The notes below the pieces were generated by a model. It saw only the letters and a program-made list of their open reading frames with translations. It did no database searches and was not told where the DNA came from. A program made the position numbers and the translations under genes. From Petaurus breviceps papuanus (Eukaryota > Chordata > Mammalia > Diprotodontia > Petauridae): DNA of 64,000 nt. The DNA lies in contig JAMXIF010001178.1 of the NCBI GenBank assembly GCA_028583685.1, forward strand, positions 6,869,743 to 6,933,742, read 5' to 3'. Positions 63,922-64,000 of the stretch are shown piece after piece (position 1 is the first letter of the stretch; each line of letters starts with the position of its first letter).

Positions 63922-64000
63922 TATGATGTTCATGAGTCCCAAAGCAGGAGGGAGTGGGGATGGTGGTAAAAAGTGAAGTGCAGTAGAAAGAGCACTGGTT

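Larger units (their letters stand above)
61863..64000. other. Upstream region of PRRT1B
   Basis: Presumed promoter and 5'UTR near 61863-62060. Beyond that, an L2 3' end (about 62505-62615), a SINE piece (62740-62860), a decayed MITE, a reverse MIR (63120-63310) and the RTE-tailed SINE below. No gene was recognised. Confidence 0.65.

Overview
The window is vertebrate and almost certainly marsupial nuclear DNA: low gene density, long introns, many microsatellites, three runs of N (10, 400 and 10 bases), old L2, MIR and CR1/L3 repeats, and younger tRNA-derived SINEs of the marsupial Mar1/WSINE1 kind, some carrying an RTE/BovB-like tail. An Australian marsupial is my guess from the SINE type, with low confidence. 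No microbial operon, CRISPR array, tRNA or rRNA gene was seen. No retrovirus-like or other capsid-bearing element was recognised.

Two host protein genes lie tail to tail. The 3' half of RAPGEF1 (C3G, a guanine-nucleotide exchange factor for Rap1) runs on the + strand from an intron at base 1 to a stop codon at 42696, with a 3'UTR to about 46.6 kb. I resolved fifteen coding exons by splice sites, reading phase and my recollection of the mammalian protein. The first two (11702-11974 and 14288-14380) are both phase 0-0, add 122 residues absent from the common isoform as I remember it, and look like the optional exons of the long, brain-enriched C3G isoforms. The other thirteen encode the acidic linker, the REM (RasGEF N) domain and the whole CDC25 catalytic domain. 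One REM-domain intron (22959-26136) is an AT-AC, U12-type (minor spliceosome) intron.

On the - strand, four coding exons (61862 down to 56521) encode a complete 280-residue proline-rich protein with a C-terminal CD225/dispanin membrane domain. I identify it as PRRT1B, whose human orthologue I recall lying near RAPGEF1 on 9q34. Its first coding exon is only 10 nt (ATG GAG CCA G). A near-perfect HNF1-type palindrome lies about 180 bp upstream of the ATG.

The rest is introns and intergenic DNA. Notable pieces are a ~2.6 kb antisense CR1/L3 LINE broken by later insertions (39.4-42.0 kb), long L2 copies, an L1 fragment inside an L2 (12.5-13.6 kb), several SINEs with readable target-site duplications, and microsatellites and G-runs placed close to the optional RAPGEF1 exons. 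I saw no wholly novel gene system. The most interesting signals are the optional RAPGEF1 exon pair with its repeat setting and a YVNL (Grb2 SH2-type) motif, the U12 intron, and the decapeptide repeat and micro-exon start of PRRT1B. Repeat boundaries are by eye and approximate; splice sites are exact unless stated.
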